From positions 1 to 44,857 of the forward strand of contig JAFGVA010000092.1 in the NCBI GenBank assembly GCA_016938235.1: DNA of 44,857 nt, read 5' to 3'. Position 1 is the first letter of the stretch. Each line of letters starts with the position of its first letter. This stretch comes from Bacteroidales bacterium (GTDB lineage Bacteria; Bacteroidota; Bacteroidia; Bacteroidales; UBA10428). Below the pieces are notes generated by a model. It was given only the letters and a program-made list of their open reading frames with translations. It made no database searches and was not told the origin of the DNA. Positions 15,474 through 23,684 of the stretch are shown piece after piece. A program made the position numbers and the translations under genes.

Positions 15474-16661
15474 TTATTCAACATACAAAACCAAACCTTT
15501 AAGATATTCTCCTTCGGGATGGAAAATACTTATCGGGTGATCGACCGGTTGTGATAACTGATGCAAAATACGAACATTTCTTTTTGCGTTTGCAGCTGCA
15601 GCAAATACAGATTTTCGGAAATTTTCTTTCGACACAACCTGCGAACATGAAAAAGTAAAAAGTATTCCACCCGGCTTAATTTGTTCAAATGCAACCTGAT
15701 TCAAACGTTTATAGCCTTGTAAAGCGTTACTTAAAACATTCAGATGCTTAGCAAAAGCAGGTGGATCAAGAATAATTAAATCGTATTTATCTTTAATATC
15801 GTCGAGATATTTAAAAGCATCAACAGCAAAAGCTTCGTGCGGGGCATTCGAGAAATTAAGTCCTACATTTTCTTTTACCAAATCAATTGCCCTGGCCGAA
15901 CTATCAACAGAATGAACAAGCTCCGCTCCTCCACGTATTGAGTAAACAGAAAATCCGCCGGTATAGCAAAACATATTCAGAACTTTGCGGCCTAAAGAAT
16001 ATTTCTGCAATAGTTTTCGGTTGTCTCTTTGATCAATAAAAAAGCCGGTTTTCTGTCCATCAATCCAGTTAACCCTGAAATTTAAGCCGTTTTCCTTTAC
16101 AACTTCAGTTTGAGAATCACCCAAAAGAAATTCATTTTTTGCATCAACAGGCCCCTTTTTGGGCAGAGTCGATTCACTTTTATCAAATACCGATTGTAAA
16201 TTCTCGCCGTATAGTTCCTTTAATATTTCTACCAGAATTTCCCTCAGTTTATATGCCCCAATTGAATGAATCTGCATGACAACATTTCCGTTATAATAAT
16301 CAATTATTAAACCCGGAATACCATCACCTTCTCCAAAAAACAGCCGATAAACATTGGTATGCTCTGCATCTGTCAGCCCAAAATTCTGACGAACCTCGTA
16401 TGCTTTAAAAATTTTGCTCTTCCAGAACTCATAATCCGGTTCAACTTCGTTAAAAGAAAAAACCCTTATAGTTATAGAGCCAATTTGGTAATGACCTAAA
16501 CCCAGAAACTCATCTTTATTGTCAAAAACTGCAACGATATCACCCTCAGAAGGTTCGCCATACATCTTTTTAATTGCACCGGAAAAAACCCAGGGGTGAA
16601 AACGTCGTAAAGACTGATCTTTACCCGATTTGAGTACGACTTTTACGTATTTTTCTGACAT
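15474..16661 (-). CDS. rlmI: class I rRNA large-subunit methyltransferase, RlmI-type (m5C)
   Basis: 395 residues, standard for the RlmI/YccW group that makes m5C1962 in 23S rRNA. An N-terminal PUA RNA-binding domain (about 1-85; LRRFHPWVFSGAI) is followed by an EEHEE-like linker and a Rossmann methyltransferase: VLNMFCYTGGFSVYS (about 229), catalytic-loop DPPAF (about 298) and FTFSCSQ with the catalytic Cys (about 336). It is the last gene of a minus-strand series with the RNase D-like exonuclease (2 nt gap) and the DUF5063 gene. The tandem array begins 3 nt after its stop codon. Target position is by family homology. Confidence 0.92.
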   Translation of the reverse strand: MSEKYVKVVLKSGKDQSLRRFHPWVFSGAIKKMYGEPSEGDIVAVFDNKDEFLGLGHYQIGSITIRVFSFNEVEPDYEFWKSKIFKAYEVRQNFGLTDAEHTNVYRLFFGEGDGIPGLIIDYYNGNVVMQIHSIGAYKLREILVEILKELYGENLQSVFDKSESTLPKKGPVDAKNEFLLGDSQTEVVKENGLNFRVNWIDGQKTGFFIDQRDNRKLLQKYSLGRKVLNMFCYTGGFSVYSIRGGAELVHSVDSSARAIDLVKENVGLNFSNAPHEAFAVDAFKYLDDIKDKYDLIILDPPAFAKHLNVLSNALQGYKRLNQVAFEQIKPGGILFTFSCSQVVSKENFRKSVFAAAANAKRNVRILHQLSQPVDHPISIFHPEGEYLKGLVLYVE

Positions 16662-16663
16662 GT

Positions 16664-17248
16664 TTAATTTTCTAATTTTTTAAATATCTCGTAACAGACC
16701 CATGCATCAGTTGCTGCATATTCAATTTGGGCGGGAGTTAGCACATCGGCTTCCCAATTCGATGTTTGCTGACGTTTACTTATTTTGAATCCTAGAATAT
16801 TAGCTGCAAGTTTTTTTAGACCATTATCTTCAATTCCGAAGCTTTTAACATACTGTTGCAAATCAATAAATCCTTCCGGCTCAAAATTATTTAGCTTTCG
16901 TAACGAAAGAATATCGTCATGAATAGCAACTCCAATTTTCTTAATATCCTTCGAAGCAAGTATTTCAGCAAGTTCATTGGGTAAACCAATTTTATTGAGC
17001 CTGAATAAGTATGCTTTTTCTCTGACACTTAACTGCAGGAGTGATACGTCGTATTGTTTTCCTTTTTTAAAGGCTGGCCGGGTTTCTGTATCAAATCCAA
17101 AAGCAGATTCGTTCTTTAATTCATGAATAACCGCTAAAAATTTTTCAAAACTGTCAATAAAATGTAAGTCACCCGAAAAACTATTTACTGGCAGACTGGA
17201 AATTTCTTCTTTTGTAATAAATGGTTTGAATGATAAATCACTCCTCAT
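16664..17248 (-). CDS. RNase D-like 3'-5' exonuclease (DEDDy)
   Basis: 194 residues comprising only the DnaQ-like exonuclease domain; the HRDC domains of full-length RNase D are missing. The DEDDy residues are visible: D and E in FGFDTETRPAF (about 47-57), D in IHDDILSLRKL and the Y..TD motif in IEYAATDAWVCYEIF near the end. It overlaps the upstream DUF5063 gene by 11 bp and precedes the rRNA methyltransferase by 2 nt, so translational coupling in an RNA-processing operon is likely. Substrate (tRNA, rRNA fragments or DNA) is not determinable here. Confidence 0.9.
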   Translation of the reverse strand: MRSDLSFKPFITKEEISSLPVNSFSGDLHFIDSFEKFLAVIHELKNESAFGFDTETRPAFKKGKQYDVSLLQLSVREKAYLFRLNKIGLPNELAEILASKDIKKIGVAIHDDILSLRKLNNFEPEGFIDLQQYVKSFGIEDNGLKKLAANILGFKISKRQQTSNWEADVLTPAQIEYAATDAWVCYEIFKKLEN

Positions 17249-17867
17249 CGTTGTAATCCTCCTGCCTTCTTGAAATCAACCAGTTGCTTGTATCAATTTT
17301 ATTATAATTATATTCCGAATCCGACTCAGAATCCTGGTCATGCTCCAAATCAACAACCGAATATCTTAAATGGTGTAAAGCCCTCATTGCGTTAACAATT
17401 TTTTGGCCCCAATACTGCTCAAAAGCCTGCCGGCATTCCCATATTGCATTCAACATAACTTCTTCGGCTCCAACCTTATATTGCATTACAAAGTCTTTCA
17501 AATCCTGGTATATATCAGCAAAATTTTCTGACAATCGAAGTTCAGCGGGTTCATCGTTTTCCTGTCTCAATGGATCAAAAACCTCATCGTATGTATCGTA
17601 TACTCCGAACTTAGTTAAAAGGTTATCCTGAATAAAGGTATAATCTTCTTCAGTTACAAACTTCTCGTTGTATTCTTCGTATGACTCCTCTATCTTAGGC
17701 AGCAAGGTGCCTTTCATATATACCATGGGCAATACCTTATGACTGGTATCAACAAAATCGGTAAGCGACATCTCGTGGCAGGTTTCAAGGAATTTGGTAA
17801 ATTCATTGGCAACCGTAACAAATTCAACTACATTTCTTGAATATACCGGACTTTCAAGACTATCCAT
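17238..17867 (-). CDS. DUF5063-family protein
   Basis: 209 residues from the ATG at 17865-17867 (MDSLESPVYSRN). A longer frame opens at a TTG at 17885, but that TTG falls inside a clear TAnnTTTG promoter box, so the ATG is the better start. The sequence matches the Bacteroidota family DUF5063: an N-terminal helix VVEFVTVANEFTKFLE, a conserved YMKGTLLP near 47-54 and a long acidic helical middle. Cytoplasmic, no membrane span. Function unknown; consistent linkage with the exonuclease and the rRNA methyltransferase suggests RNA metabolism, which is inference only. Confidence 0.85.
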   Translation of the reverse strand: MDSLESPVYSRNVVEFVTVANEFTKFLETCHEMSLTDFVDTSHKVLPMVYMKGTLLPKIEESYEEYNEKFVTEEDYTFIQDNLLTKFGVYDTYDEVFDPLRQENDEPAELRLSENFADIYQDLKDFVMQYKVGAEEVMLNAIWECRQAFEQYWGQKIVNAMRALHHLRYSVVDLEHDQDSESDSEYNYNKIDTSNWLISRRQEDYNDEE

Positions 17868-17882
17868 TGTTAAATATTTTTG

Positions 17883-17907
17883 CAAAGGTATCAGTTTTAG
17901 TTAAAAC
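17883..17907 (-). promoter_or_regulatory. promoter (-7 TACCTTTG) with overlapping inverted repeat
   Basis: On the minus strand TACCTTTG (17883-17890) matches TAnnTTTG and lies 15 nt before the ATG at 17867. Just upstream, GTTTTA-GT-TAAAAC (17894-17907 on plus) is a perfect 6-bp inverted repeat occupying the space between the -7 and -33 positions, a natural operator location. A TTTG lies about 16 nt upstream of the -7 box, slightly closer than usual. Confidence 0.55.
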
Positions 17908-17954
17908 AAAAGAAAGAATCCCTGCAAAAACCAAGATTAATCTAACAGCATTTG

Positions 17955-19259
17955 TTATGTCTGGCTATTAATATGATACTTTATTGTTCTGTAACCATAT
18001 ACTGCTATTGCCAGGAAACAGATAAAGGGTAAAACAAAGGAGAAATTCACCGCTGGCAACCATGCTATAGTACCTAAATCAATTAAAGCACCTTGTATGG
18101 GTGGCATCAAGGCTCCTCCAACAATTGCCATAACCAAACCGGCTGAACCTATAGTGGCGTCATCACCAATTCCCTCAAGGGCTATACCATAAATGGTTGG
18201 AAACATCAACGACATAAATGCCGAAGTTGCGATCAAACAATATAAACCGGCCATTCCTTCAATTAAAATCACACCTGTGGTTGTTAACATGCCTCCAACA
18301 GCAAAATACATCAACAATTTTTTTGAATCGATATACTTCATTAGCAAAGTACTTATGAATCTACTAGTCAGGAAAATTGACATGGCGATAATATTGTAAA
18401 CCTGTGCCGTTGCTTTGTTAATCCCTAAATTGTCTGCGTATTGAATAATAAATGTCCAACACATGATTTGAGCTGCCACATAAAAAACCTGGGCAAGAAC
18501 TCCTTCTCTGTATCTGGGTGTTTTAATTAACCGTTTAAAAGAATCTAATGCATGAATTGAATGATCTGCACCGGCACGGGTTGGCATTTTAGTGACAGCA
18601 ATTATCACAAAAACCAGCAAAACAACAAAACCAAGCATTACATAGGGATTACGAATTAAAATCAAATCGTTGGCTCTTTGCAATGCCTTTTCTGCGGCAT
18701 CAAGTGTCGGGTAGATAAGTTCACCTGAAACAGGATCTCTTTGATCGGACTGCAATCTCTTAAGAATTACCTGCGAGGCAACAGTCATCCCCAACAAAGA
18801 GCCCATTGGATTAAAAGACTGTGCTAGATTTAACCGCCGGGTTGCTGTTCTTTCATCTCCCATAGATAAAATATACGGATTGGCTGTTGTTTCAAGAAAA
18901 GCCAGGCCAAAAGTGAGAATGTATAATGAAATTAAAAAGAAACCGAATATTTCGTACTGAGCAGCCGGAATAAATAAGAATGCACCGGTAGCATATAATG
19001 CCAGCCCCAGTAAAATACCACTTTTATAACTGTATTTCTTTATAAATAGCGCAGCTGGAATAGCCATTGTTGCATAACCACCATAAAAAGCAAATTGTAT
19101 AAGTGCTGCTTTAGAATTTGAAATTTCCATTAAAGTTTTAAACGCAGCAACCATCGGATTTGTAATATCATTAGCAAAACCCCAGAGTGCAAAAAGACTG
19201 GTTATAATAATAAATGGTATTAATACTTTCTTATCAACTATTTTAACCTGGTTTGACAT
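17955..19259 (-). CDS. FucP-type sugar:H+ symporter (major facilitator superfamily)
   Basis: 434 residues with twelve predicted membrane helices in two six-helix halves separated by a cytoplasmic loop (about 190-240). It resembles the fucose/glucose-galactose group of MFS sugar symporters (FucP, GluP): FALWGFANDITNPM near 20-33 with the conserved Asn-Asp of helix 1, LETTANPYI near 121-129, and LNLAQSFNPMGSLLG near 142-156. Substrate within the group (L-fucose, glucose, galactose, N-acetylglucosamine) cannot be decided from this. It is divergent from a secreted carbohydrate-esterase-like gene, consistent with a small sugar-use locus, but no kinase, isomerase or SusCD pair is adjacent. Confidence 0.88.
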   Translation of the reverse strand: MSNQVKIVDKKVLIPFIIITSLFALWGFANDITNPMVAAFKTLMEISNSKAALIQFAFYGGYATMAIPAALFIKKYSYKSGILLGLALYATGAFLFIPAAQYEIFGFFLISLYILTFGLAFLETTANPYILSMGDERTATRRLNLAQSFNPMGSLLGMTVASQVILKRLQSDQRDPVSGELIYPTLDAAEKALQRANDLILIRNPYVMLGFVVLLVFVIIAVTKMPTRAGADHSIHALDSFKRLIKTPRYREGVLAQVFYVAAQIMCWTFIIQYADNLGINKATAQVYNIIAMSIFLTSRFISTLLMKYIDSKKLLMYFAVGGMLTTTGVILIEGMAGLYCLIATSAFMSLMFPTIYGIALEGIGDDATIGSAGLVMAIVGGALMPPIQGALIDLGTIAWLPAVNFSFVLPFICFLAIAVYGYRTIKYHINSQT

Positions 19260-19460
19260 ATTCTTAATTCTTAAATTGTAAATAATTATCTATTAAAATG
19301 TAATAATAGCTCTTGCTTTTCTGTATTACAAAAAACCTTACTGTATTATGAAGGAATTTGTTTATTCGTTTTAATTTTTCGGTTTAACATAAATCGGGTT
19401 TCCGGCTTTTACTTTAAAGTGCATATGTAGCATTTTACGCGCCAATATAGTCGTTAACTT

Positions 19461-19604
19461 TTACTCACCGTCATCGACTTCAATATTATATTTTTTTCGT
19501 AATACTTCCAAGAGTGATTTATTTTCCAAATTCCTGCCGGTGAAACCGGGTAAGTTTAAATACGGAATATGATTAACATTAAAAGTCTGCGAAAAATAAA
19601 TCAT
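19461..19604 (-). CDS. possible 47-aa small protein, or C-terminal relic of a lost gene
   Basis: The minus-strand frame runs from ATG (19602-19604) to TAA (19461-19463). It starts MIYFSQTFNVNHIPYLNLPG and ends with a charged helix-like stretch and DDGE. The composition looks protein-like (LENKSLLEVLRKKYNIE), unlike random AT-rich DNA. The same frame stays open for about 22 more codons upstream without a second good ATG. It could therefore be a truncated C-terminus rather than a complete gene. I do not recognise it. It fills much of the 413-bp gap between the permease and the esterase; the remainder of that gap holds only promoter sequence and AT-rich DNA. Confidence 0.4.
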   Translation of the reverse strand: MIYFSQTFNVNHIPYLNLPGFTGRNLENKSLLEVLRKKYNIEVDDGE

Positions 19605-19620
19605 CGGCAATAAAAACAGG

Positions 19621-19628
19621 TAACTTTG
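19621..19628 (+). promoter_or_regulatory. Bacteroidota -7 promoter element (TAACTTTG)
   Basis: An exact TAnnTTTG match 44 nt before the ATG of the esterase at 19673. No TTG is present at the -33 position, so strength is uncertain or an activator may be needed. Confidence 0.5.
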
Positions 19629-19672
19629 TTTTTGAATAAACTTGCTACAAATAACAAATAAAAACCGTATTT

Positions 19673-21274
19673 ATGAATAAACATAAACTTGTTTTAGGAA
19701 TAACTTTCATGCTGGTGGTGGTATTTCTCTCAAATTTGAAATCATCTGCACAAGATCCAAATTTTCACATTTACATCTGTTTCGGACAATCCAATATGGA
19801 AGGTCAAGGCCCCATTGAAGCACAAGATAAAGTTGTAGATGAACGCTTTAAGACTTTCCAGGCTTTAGATTGCTCAAACCTTAGCAGAACAAAAGCTGAA
19901 TGGTATACTGCTGTTCCACCAACATGCCAGTGCTGGTCAAGGCTTTCACCTGCCGATTATTTTGGAAGAACCATGGTTGCCAATCTTCCCGACAGCATAA
20001 CAATCGGTATTGTTAACGTTGCTATTGGCGGTTGCGATATTCGCTTATTCGATAAGGATATTTATGAGGATTACGACTCGACTTATACCGATTCGTGGTT
20101 TACAGATAAAGTTGAGGCTTATGAGTGGAATCCCTACCAATACCTAATTGATCTTGCAAAACTTGCTCAACAGGATGGAGTTATAAAAGGTATTCTGCTG
20201 CACCAGGGAGAAACAAATACAGGACAGGCAGAATGGCCAACTTATGTAAAGAAAATTTACAACGACATGCTCACTGATCTTTCCTTAGATGCGGAGTCTA
20301 CACCAATATTGGCCGGAGAGGTATTGGATGTTGCTGGCGCCTGCTGTTCAAGTATGAATTCTATTATTAACAGACTACCTGACACAATTCCAAATTCATT
20401 CGTAATTTCTTCTGATAATTTAACAGGTCAGGATTACGCACACTTCGATTCTGAAGGATACAGAAGATTTGGTCGCAGATATGCAGTTCAAATGCTGTCA
20501 ATTATGGGATACGAAGCTATTAATATTGAGACCGAGTGTGGAACAGTTGGTGAAAGCTGGAAAACCAAGAAAGATGCTAAAGCTTCGAATGGTGCCTATA
20601 TTACAATTACCGATGGTATGGTAAGTACTTCTTCTGCTCCCACTGATGCTGCCGGAACTGTAGAAATGACATTCTCGGTAAGCAAAGATACAACCTATTA
20701 TCTCTTTTGCCGGTTCGATAACCCAGGCACCGATGCTGATGCTTATTGGGTAAAAGTTGACGATGGAGAATATGTTTTATATGACAATTTAACTACCAGT
20801 GGCTGGGAATGGATAGAGTTGAGCAGTTTTGATTTAACTGCAGGCAATCATACTCTAAGCCTGGCTTATGCTGAAGATAGCGGCAAAATTGATAAACTGG
20901 TATTAAAAAACGCACAGATTACTCCTGTTGATGTGGCTGAAGAAGCTCCAAATCTTTGTACTCCCGAAATATCAGCCTCTGGAATAACAGATAAAATAAA
21001 CGCTGATAATGGCTATTCTTTAGAACAAAACTATCCTAACCCTTTCAACGGAAATACAACGATTTCTTTTAAAATGCCACAAAAGACTTATGTTTCACTT
21101 AAACTTTACAATTTACTGGGGGTTGAAATAGCTGAATTAGCCGGCAGAGAATTTCAGGCAGGAAAAAACAGTATTGAGTTTAGTCTAGCTGAATTATCGG
21201 AAGGAACCTATTTTTACACGCTAAAGGCTGGTAAATATTTAGAAACACGTAAAATGGTTTTGCTTGCTGATTAA
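19673..21274 (+). CDS. T9SS-secreted SGNH (sialate O-acetylesterase/CE6-like) carbohydrate esterase
   Basis: 533 residues. A signal peptide (about 1-27) is followed by an SGNH-fold esterase of the SASA/DUF303 group: nucleophile Ser40 in CFGQSNMEGQG, block HQGETN near 177-182, and the catalytic His in AHFDSEGYRRFG near 256. A beta-rich, CBM-like module (about 285-420, WVKVDDGEYVLYDNL, SGWEWIELSSFDL) follows. The protein ends in a type IX secretion sorting domain (about 450-533, LEQNYPNPFNGNTTISF, final KMVLLAD). It probably removes acetyl groups from polysaccharide outside the cell and is anchored or released by T9SS. It has its own promoter box and a strong terminator, and is divergent from the FucP-like permease. 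A degraded copy of its CBM-like module lies at 25646-25728. Confidence 0.9.
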   Translation: MNKHKLVLGITFMLVVVFLSNLKSSAQDPNFHIYICFGQSNMEGQGPIEAQDKVVDERFKTFQALDCSNLSRTKAEWYTAVPPTCQCWSRLSPADYFGRTMVANLPDSITIGIVNVAIGGCDIRLFDKDIYEDYDSTYTDSWFTDKVEAYEWNPYQYLIDLAKLAQQDGVIKGILLHQGETNTGQAEWPTYVKKIYNDMLTDLSLDAESTPILAGEVLDVAGACCSSMNSIINRLPDTIPNSFVISSDNLTGQDYAHFDSEGYRRFGRRYAVQMLSIMGYEAINIETECGTVGESWKTKKDAKASNGAYITITDGMVSTSSAPTDAAGTVEMTFSVSKDTTYYLFCRFDNPGTDADAYWVKVDDGEYVLYDNLTTSGWEWIELSSFDLTAGNHTLSLAYAEDSGKIDKLVLKNAQITPVDVAEEAPNLCTPEISASGITDKINADNGYSLEQNYPNPFNGNTTISFKMPQKTYVSLKLYNLLGVEIAELAGREFQAGKNSIEFSLAELSEGTYFYTLKAGKYLETRKMVLLAD

Positions 21275-21298
21275 TTTATTTCTATGAAGAAAATTGAG

Positions 21299-21326
21299 AG
21301 GTTGCCGGAATCTGGCAACCTTTTTT
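21299..21326 (+). terminator. intrinsic terminator after the esterase gene
   Basis: AGGTTGCC and GGCAACCT form an 8-bp perfect stem around a GGAATCT loop, ending in a run of six T (21321-21326). It is 25 nt after the stop codon. The remainder of the 21327-21567 gap shows no gene I can support. Confidence 0.88.
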
Positions 21327-21567
21327 ATTTTCGGATAACTTATCGAAACTTATTACCTCTGTAATTTAGAAACATATTAAACCATGAAATTAATTCAACT
21401 TCAGAATCTTCCATTCTCTCGGTATAATTAGCCTAAGGCTTTTATTAGCAATTCGCATACAGACACCCCTAAAAATATCGTAATATGGCAGGCGTATCTT
21501 GCTTACATCCATAACGAAAGCACCTTTTCACTTATTAATTGTATTGGTTAAAAAAGAGCTAAACCAC

Positions 21568-21597
21568 TTTGCCATTTAAAATCAATTATTATATTTG
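21568..21597 (+). promoter_or_regulatory. consensus Bacteroidota promoter (TTTG-N18-TATATTTG)
   Basis: TTTG at 21568-21571 and TATATTTG at 21590-21597 with an 18-nt spacer fit the primary-sigma consensus very well. Transcription would start about 40 nt before the ATG at 21642 and would cover both DUF3857 genes. Confidence 0.75.
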
Positions 21598-21641
21598 TCA
21601 CATACCCAACCTTATTAATCAATTTATACCCTTATCATGTT

Positions 21642-23678
21642 ATGAAAAGACTCTCAAATTCACTCCTTATTTCAACGTTCCTGTTATTTTTTTCAAGCAT
21701 TACTTATTGTCAAAAACTACCATTTAAAGTTGGCAATGTTGATATGGCGGATATGATAATGAAAAGACATCCGGTTGACACAAACGCCGGAGCTGTGGTG
21801 CTTTGTGATTTTGGCATTACCAGATTTAATTACACAGTTCAGTCAGGTTTTACAATTACTTTTTCAAGACAAACCCGAATTAAGATTTTTAGTAAAGATC
21901 GTCTCGATGAAGGAGATTTTATTATCCCATTATATGTTAGTTCTCAAAGTTCAGATAAAGAAGATATTGGTAAAATAAGAGCCTATTCATACAACCTGGA
22001 AGAAGGCAAAATTGTGAAAACAAAACTTGAGTTTAAAGACATTTACACCGAAGAAGTAAATGAAAACTGGGTACATAAAAAATTTTCGGTACCAAACGTT
22101 CGCGAGGGTTCTGTTATAGATATCGAATATCAAATTGACTCGCCCTTTTTATTTAATTTGCAGAGTTGGTATTTCCAGGATGATATTCCAACAGTTTTCA
22201 GTAAGTACCATGTTTTTATTCCGGAATGGTTTAACTATAAAAACTGGGTACAGGGTTATATTAATGTAAATAGATCTACCTCTTCAAGAGAAACCAGGTA
22301 TACATATCGTGTCGATGCTATTGTTTTAGGGGGAAGTTATAAATCTGGAGAAAACAGAGATTTTGAAATCAATACAGTTGAGTATATCTACGAAGCAAAC
22401 AATGTTCCGGCTTTTATAACAGAGCCATACATGACCACAAAAAAAGATTACATTTCTGCTGTAAAATTTGAAATACAGTGGACTCAATTTCCCAGGTCGC
22501 CTATTAAACATTACACCACTACATGGGAAAAAATCAACATAGATTTGCTGGAACATTCCGATTTTGGTAAACGCTTAAAGGGAAGTCGGGGCATTACTGA
22601 AATTGCTGAATCCATTACAAAAAACACAGTTGAACCCTTAGTTTTGATGCAAAATGCATTTCAGGAAATTAAGAAACGTATTTCGTGGAATGGTTTGTAC
22701 CGTATTTATGTTTACGATAATTTAAACGCTGTTCTTGATGCAAAATCAGGAAGCTCCAGCGACATAAACTTAAGCCTGATAGCTCTCTGCCGCGAACTTG
22801 GGTTAGATGCCAATCCTGTGCTTATCAGCACAAGAGATAACGGACTGGTAAGACCTGCCCAGGTGATATTATCTCAATTTAATCATGTAATTGCTTGTGT
22901 AACCATCGATGGACAAAATTATCTTTTAGATGCAACTGATGAAAACACTCCATTCCCACTGTTATCGCCCAATTCACTTAACCGAACAGGCTGGTTAGTG
23001 AAAGAAAAAGGAGATTGGATTGATCTGCGCTCAGAAAATTACTACTTCGAGTTCTATTACGGGAATTTTGAACTTGATGAAAACCTTACTTTTAATGGCA
23101 TTTTTCAATATCAAACCAAGGATTATGCTTCACGCGAAATCAGAAAAAAAATTAACAGTACCGATGGTGAAAAAGATTTTGTCAGGGAGTTTGAACAAAA
23201 AAATGCAGTAACCTTCAGCGATTACACTTTAGAAAATCTGGATAATGAAGACAAATCTGTTACTTTTAAAGCTAATGTTACCATTGAAGACTATATTGTT
23301 GATGGTGGCGACAGACTTTATTTCAATCCATTAATTTTAGGAAGAATAGAAAAAAATCCATTTACAGATAAAGACCGTTTGTATCCGGTAGATTTTAATT
23401 ATTGGTCGCAAAAAAGATGTATTTACAGCATTAAAATACCTGAGGGGTACACTATTGAAGAAATGCCGGAAAAGATAAGAATTAACCTGCCGGACAATAA
23501 AGGCTCTTTTACTTATATTATCAGCAATGTGGGCAATATAATCCAGGTAAACAGTGAGTATAAAAGAACAGAAACTCTTTATACTGGTGAATCATATCAA
23601 CATCTCAATCAGTTTTATGAAATGATGATTGGCAAAGAGGGGGAACAGATAGTACTAAAAAAGTCGGAAAAATTATAG
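21642..23678 (+). CDS. DUF3857 / transglutaminase-fold envelope protein with Cys-to-Ser change
   Basis: 678 residues. A signal peptide (about 1-23) is followed by a DUF3857 beta domain (about 60-250; SFTI..., ...FSVPNVREGSVIDIEYQ), a transglutaminase-like domain (about 310-440), and a C-terminal beta domain (about 480-670). At the position where transglutaminases carry the nucleophilic Cys (GDCK in the neighbour at 23685), this protein has Ser in SGSSSDINLSL (about 370). His in FNHVIACV and Asp in LLDATDENT remain. It is therefore probably not a peptidase or cross-linker; many DUF3857 proteins share this. Likely periplasmic or outer-membrane associated. The next gene begins 6 nt later and encodes a paralogue. 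Function unknown. Confidence 0.85.
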   Translation: MKRLSNSLLISTFLLFFSSITYCQKLPFKVGNVDMADMIMKRHPVDTNAGAVVLCDFGITRFNYTVQSGFTITFSRQTRIKIFSKDRLDEGDFIIPLYVSSQSSDKEDIGKIRAYSYNLEEGKIVKTKLEFKDIYTEEVNENWVHKKFSVPNVREGSVIDIEYQIDSPFLFNLQSWYFQDDIPTVFSKYHVFIPEWFNYKNWVQGYINVNRSTSSRETRYTYRVDAIVLGGSYKSGENRDFEINTVEYIYEANNVPAFITEPYMTTKKDYISAVKFEIQWTQFPRSPIKHYTTTWEKINIDLLEHSDFGKRLKGSRGITEIAESITKNTVEPLVLMQNAFQEIKKRISWNGLYRIYVYDNLNAVLDAKSGSSSDINLSLIALCRELGLDANPVLISTRDNGLVRPAQVILSQFNHVIACVTIDGQNYLLDATDENTPFPLLSPNSLNRTGWLVKEKGDWIDLRSENYYFEFYYGNFELDENLTFNGIFQYQTKDYASREIRKKINSTDGEKDFVREFEQKNAVTFSDYTLENLDNEDKSVTFKANVTIEDYIVDGGDRLYFNPLILGRIEKNPFTDKDRLYPVDFNYWSQKRCIYSIKIPEGYTIEEMPEKIRINLPDNKGSFTYIISNVGNIIQVNSEYKRTETLYTGESYQHLNQFYEMMIGKEGEQIVLKKSEKL

Positions 23679-23684
23679 ATTCTG

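Noticed and set aside
17868..17885. TTG start giving a 215-residue DUF5063 protein
   Set aside because: The TTG overlaps a consensus -7 promoter box; the ATG at 17867 is the better start.
21390..21512. 40-codon minus-strand ORF between the esterase terminator and the DUF3857 promoter
   Set aside because: The sequence is moderately protein-like (MDVSKIRLPYYDIFRG), but there is no recognisable family, no promoter and no RBS context, and the length is compatible with chance.
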